A stretch of DNA of 64,000 nucleotides from Alistipes sp. (GTDB lineage Bacteria; Bacteroidota; Bacteroidia; Bacteroidales; Rikenellaceae), in NCBI GenBank assembly GCA_017465055.1, contig JAFTWZ010000014.1, forward strand, positions 62,001 to 126,000. The letters run 5' to 3'. Below are positions 61,152 through 64,000 of the stretch, in pieces; positions within the stretch are counted from its first letter, which is position 1; each line of letters opens with the position of its first letter. The position numbers and the translations under genes are program-made. The notes under the pieces were generated by a model. It had not been told where the DNA came from. It saw only the letters and a program-made list of their open reading frames with translations, and did not search any database.

Positions 61152-62111
61152 ATGAAAAGGTTTTTAATGACAGTGGTGGCACTCGTAACGGTGTTGTGTG
61201 CCACCGCGCAGAGCAATAATAGACCAATACCTATTGGTGTATACGTATCAGAGCAGGCTACCATTGTCCCTGAGTTTGCACACTCGTTATTGGAGGATAA
61301 GCTGCGTCAGATAGTTGTGTCTAACGGACTTGGTACCGACAACCACTCTTCGTTCTTTATCACCTGTTCGGTTAATCTTACGGATAAGGATGTTGTCAGC
61401 GGAGCCCCTTTGCGCATTGTGCAAAATGCCGATGTGTCATTCTACATTGCCGATATCAACGTGCAGCGCATATACGAGACTGTAACGTTGTCGGTACGTG
61501 GCGTGGGCGAGAATGAGAATAAGGCATTTATCTCGGCATTCAAGAATATCAAGCCAAGTAACCCCGAGCTAAAACAGTTGGTGGTAAAAGCTACCAAGGA
61601 GATTGTGGCATACTACGAGTCGCAGATCAACAACTTCATCAAGGAGGCAGATATGCTTGCTAAGATGGGTAAGTTCGAGGCGGCGCTTTCGATTCTATCT
61701 GCCGTGCCCGATGTTTGCGAGGGTTACGACAGGGTTCACGATGCAGCTATGGTTGTCTACCAGAAGTATATCGACAACGAGTCGATTAAGTTGCTGCAGA
61801 AGGCCAAGATGGTGTGGGCTGCAGGTCGCAACTACGAGGCCGCTATGGAGGCTGGAGGATACCTCGCCGAGGTGTCGCCATACTCGAGCTGCTATGCAGA
61901 GGCTGAGGCATTGGCTGTCGAGATTAAGGACTTTGTAATCAGCGAGCGCGCCTACGACCGCGAGAAAGAGGAGGAGGCTACAGCATGGTGGCGTAAGATG
62001 GCCGAGAACGAGCAGAAAATCGAGGCGAAGAGAGTCGATGCTTGGCGCGATGTGGGTGTTGCCTACGGTCAGAACCAGCCAGAGCAGGAGTACGATATGT
62101 GGTGGAGGTAG
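61152..62111 (+). CDS. Exported protein, operon gene 4
   Basis: 319 aa from the ATG at 61152, which starts a clean signal peptide (MKRFLMTVVALVTVLCATA-QS); an upstream in-frame ATG at 61125 overlaps gene 3. Residues about 22-165 form an alpha/beta domain (PIPIGVYVSEQATIVPEFAHSLLEDKLRQIV ... FFITCSVNL ... TLSVRGVGENENKAF). About 165-290 is helical with TPR-like character (ADMLAKMGKFEAALSILSAVP). The tail is rich in Glu, Lys and Trp (EEEATAWWRKMAENEQKIEAKR). No known family is recognised. Confidence 0.75.
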   Translation: MKRFLMTVVALVTVLCATAQSNNRPIPIGVYVSEQATIVPEFAHSLLEDKLRQIVVSNGLGTDNHSSFFITCSVNLTDKDVVSGAPLRIVQNADVSFYIADINVQRIYETVTLSVRGVGENENKAFISAFKNIKPSNPELKQLVVKATKEIVAYYESQINNFIKEADMLAKMGKFEAALSILSAVPDVCEGYDRVHDAAMVVYQKYIDNESIKLLQKAKMVWAAGRNYEAAMEAGGYLAEVSPYSSCYAEAEALAVEIKDFVISERAYDREKEEEATAWWRKMAENEQKIEAKRVDAWRDVGVAYGQNQPEQEYDMWWR

Positions 62112-62181
62112 TACTGCTATTTTATCGGTACCCCCCCCCTCCGAAAAACAATAATTTGCACTACTAACCCATCTTGACACT

Positions 62182-63522
62182 ATGAAAAGGTTGTCGCTAA
62201 TACTTGCTGCGTTACTGCTCGTTGTCGGTGTCTCAGCACAGCGTAATGTAGACTCGCTGGTGAAGTATCGCCGCAGTTCGCTTTATACGCTCCTTATAAA
62301 ACATTCGCAACTTCCCTATGGCGAATCTATCGACTCGGCATTTATGAGGATGCCTATGCCCGACAAGTTTAACAACCATAACCTCGATTTTCGCTCGTTT
62401 GAGTCGTCGGCCAAAAGGGTGAAAAAGTCGGCCAATAGCAAGAAGAAGGATGCTATTAACTTCGTGGATATCGAGTCGTTTTTCGAGGGTAAGGCTATCG
62501 CCAAAGAGCTTATATCTAAGTGGTTCAATCGCAATGCCGCCACGGGAGTATGCGATATGTCGCTTATCTCGGAGCGAGGTTTCTACGATGCTTCGCAGCT
62601 CGATATACGTCTTGCCGAGCAGTCGGTGCGTGGCAAGGCTCAGCTTGCCGATGCTGGCGACCAGCTCATTGCTAATACCTATGTTATGGTTAACGATATC
62701 ACCTTTGTTGACCGTGGCGAGGTATCTTCGGGCGTAGCTACGGGCTTACGAATATTTGGTGCTATCGCAGGTGCGTTGGTAGGTGTCGACCTTACGGATG
62801 CTACCGATGCCACGGCCGATATGGTTAATGATATTGATGGCTTCAAGGTTAACATTACATCGTACCTCTACCGTCTTTCGTGGAGCGAGGATAAGTTGTG
62901 GGACTTCTACTCGCGCTTCTATGCCGACCATACCTATTCGGATGCCGACCGTATTGCCATCCGCGACCGATTCAACTCTATTGCGGGTAACGACCCAATT
63001 TTCAAACTCGACTATGTTGGTAAGACCACCACAAGTGCGGGCAACATGTCGTCGAAGTACTTTGTTACTAAGAGTAAGGCCGACCAGATGCTTAAGGTGT
63101 GCACTCGTGCTATAGATAAGTCTATCGTGCAGTTGCAGAGGGAGTACGACGAGTTTAAGGTAAACGTTCCCATCTATAGTATCAACGATGATGGTACGGT
63201 AGATGTTCAGATAGGTCTTAAGGAGGGTGTTAACCTAAAGTCTGAGTACGATATACTTATGCCCGTAGAGGATGAGAATGGCCGGTTGTCGTATCAGAAG
63301 ATTGGCTCGATGCGTCCTGTTAAGGATAAGATTTGGGATAACCGTTATGGCGCTATGGAGGATGCCGAGGCGTTGGCAAGCGATAAGAGTGCTAAGGCTG
63401 ATGAGGATGCTGCCGATGGTAACGCATATCTTGATGCTACGACCTTTAAGGTACTTTCGGGTGCCAATCGTATCACTCTTGGCTGTCTTGTTCGCGAGGC
63501 TACCATCAAGCGAACAAATTAA
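62182..63522 (+). CDS. Exported protein, operon gene 5 (paralogue of the gene at 35491)
   Basis: 446 aa. Signal peptide MKRLSLILAALLLVVGVSA-QR. Full-length match to the 35491 protein, including KWFNRNAATGVCDMSLISERGFYDAS, LADAGDQLIANTYVMVNDI, VCTRAIDKSIVQLQ, GLKEGV and IWDNRY. It differs by a Lys-rich insert near 75-95 and an Ala/Asp-rich insert near 400-425. A run of nine C (62131-62139) lies in the 70-bp gap before it. Last gene of the operon; terminator at 63591. Confidence 0.8.
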   Translation: MKRLSLILAALLLVVGVSAQRNVDSLVKYRRSSLYTLLIKHSQLPYGESIDSAFMRMPMPDKFNNHNLDFRSFESSAKRVKKSANSKKKDAINFVDIESFFEGKAIAKELISKWFNRNAATGVCDMSLISERGFYDASQLDIRLAEQSVRGKAQLADAGDQLIANTYVMVNDITFVDRGEVSSGVATGLRIFGAIAGALVGVDLTDATDATADMVNDIDGFKVNITSYLYRLSWSEDKLWDFYSRFYADHTYSDADRIAIRDRFNSIAGNDPIFKLDYVGKTTTSAGNMSSKYFVTKSKADQMLKVCTRAIDKSIVQLQREYDEFKVNVPIYSINDDGTVDVQIGLKEGVNLKSEYDILMPVEDENGRLSYQKIGSMRPVKDKIWDNRYGAMEDAEALASDKSAKADEDAADGNAYLDATTFKVLSGANRITLGCLVREATIKRTN

Positions 63523-63590
63523 CTATCGAGGCATAATGCAAAGACGGCTACTCCAAAGGGTAGATTTGTTGTGGAATTTTTTTAGAGATG

Positions 63591-63628
63591 GAAGTTGCTC
63601 CGATTGTTCGGGCAACTTCTACTCTTTT
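63591..63628 (+). terminator. Terminator of the five-gene operon
   Basis: GAAGTTGC (63591-63598) pairs with GCAACTTC (63612-63619), with CCG/CGG inside, then TACTCTTTT. Confidence 0.7.
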
Positions 63629-63700
63629 GGCACGGCGAAATATGATACTTTAACTGACAAAATGTCATAGTTGTGTGCGGTTTGTCACCTAAGGGTGTTG

Positions 63701-63730
63701 AAATGCGTCATTTTTGGCGCATTTTTTTGT
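63701..63730 (+). terminator. Second hairpin with T run before dnaK
   Basis: AAATGCG (63701-63707) pairs with CGCATTT (63718-63724), continuing into TTTTTTTG. Backup terminator for the operon. Confidence 0.65.
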
Positions 63731-63826
63731 TTGGTACACCGTTTGCCTACTCAAAAAGCGTCGAGCGACACTGAGGCTCGACCAACAGAGAGTGAAATTA
63801 GATAATTAACAAATAAAACTTTTTAA

Positions 63827-64000
<174 letters not shown>

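Overview
The window reads as chromosomal DNA of an anaerobic Bacteroidales bacterium, most likely an Alistipes/Rikenellaceae-type gut organism; the genus is an inference. Supporting signs are many Bacteroidetes-type promoters (TTTG, about 19-20 bp, TAnnTTTG), little Shine-Dalgarno signal, several lipoproteins with BACON-like or BspA-like leucine-rich repeats, methylmalonyl-CoA mutase split into mutA and mutB, ATP-dependent PEP carboxykinase, B12-dependent ribonucleotide reductase and futalosine-pathway menaquinone genes. No rRNA, tRNA, CRISPR array, transposase or integrase gene was found.

Layout: 0-4.5 kb holds the end of an Xaa-Pro aminopeptidase, fhs, three tandem hairpin repeats and mqnB-mqnD. 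At 4.8-7.4 kb is a large coiled-coil/LRR lipoprotein. At 7.7-13.3 kb is a tight five-gene operon (cation/Ca2+ exchanger, YugP-type peptidase, SGNH esterase-like protein, MBOAT acyltransferase, PAP2 phosphatase), probably for envelope-polymer acylation. nrdJ follows, then a divergent pair of paralogous lipoproteins (16.7-20.9 kb), aspS, tadA, a TPR protein, and an ECF sigma/anti-sigma operon (24.9-27.1 kb). mutA-mutB (27.4-31.4 kb) precede a 2.1 kb AT-rich island (31.4-33.6 kb). Then come an HdeD-like protein, two secreted proteins, a GH20 hexosaminidase, greA, a PLD-family synthase, pckA and a carboxyltransferase with three biotinyl domains (43.4-45.8 kb). The rest holds SOD, an M64 peptidase, plsY, a YitT-like protein, miaB, truA, an LRR lipoprotein, lpdA, a C69 dipeptidase, a YggS protein, a five-gene operon of uncharacterised exported proteins (59.2-63.5 kb) and the start of dnaK.

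Metabolically, mutAB, pckA and the biotin-dependent carboxyltransferase fit the C4-dicarboxylate/propionate route of Bacteroidales fermentation, and mutAB with nrdJ implies heavy dependence on cobalamin.

The most unusual content lies between genes. At least three families of short structured repeats fill the gaps. Family A (about 125 bp, termini TTTGTTGTGAAAAGG...CCTTTTGACAACAAA) has a long imperfect hairpin whose arm sequence differs between copies while pairing is kept, and several copies start 0-2 bp after a stop codon. Family B (about 120 bp, GAGGCTGAATAAAAAG...CTTTTTATTCAACCTC) travels with a small hairpin C (GGGGATGAC...GTCATCCCC). One B copy is cleanly interrupted by an A copy, and one A copy is interrupted in its hairpin apex by the 2.1 kb island flanked by a 15-bp direct repeat. 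This looks like a mobile repeat system whose mobilising enzyme is elsewhere.
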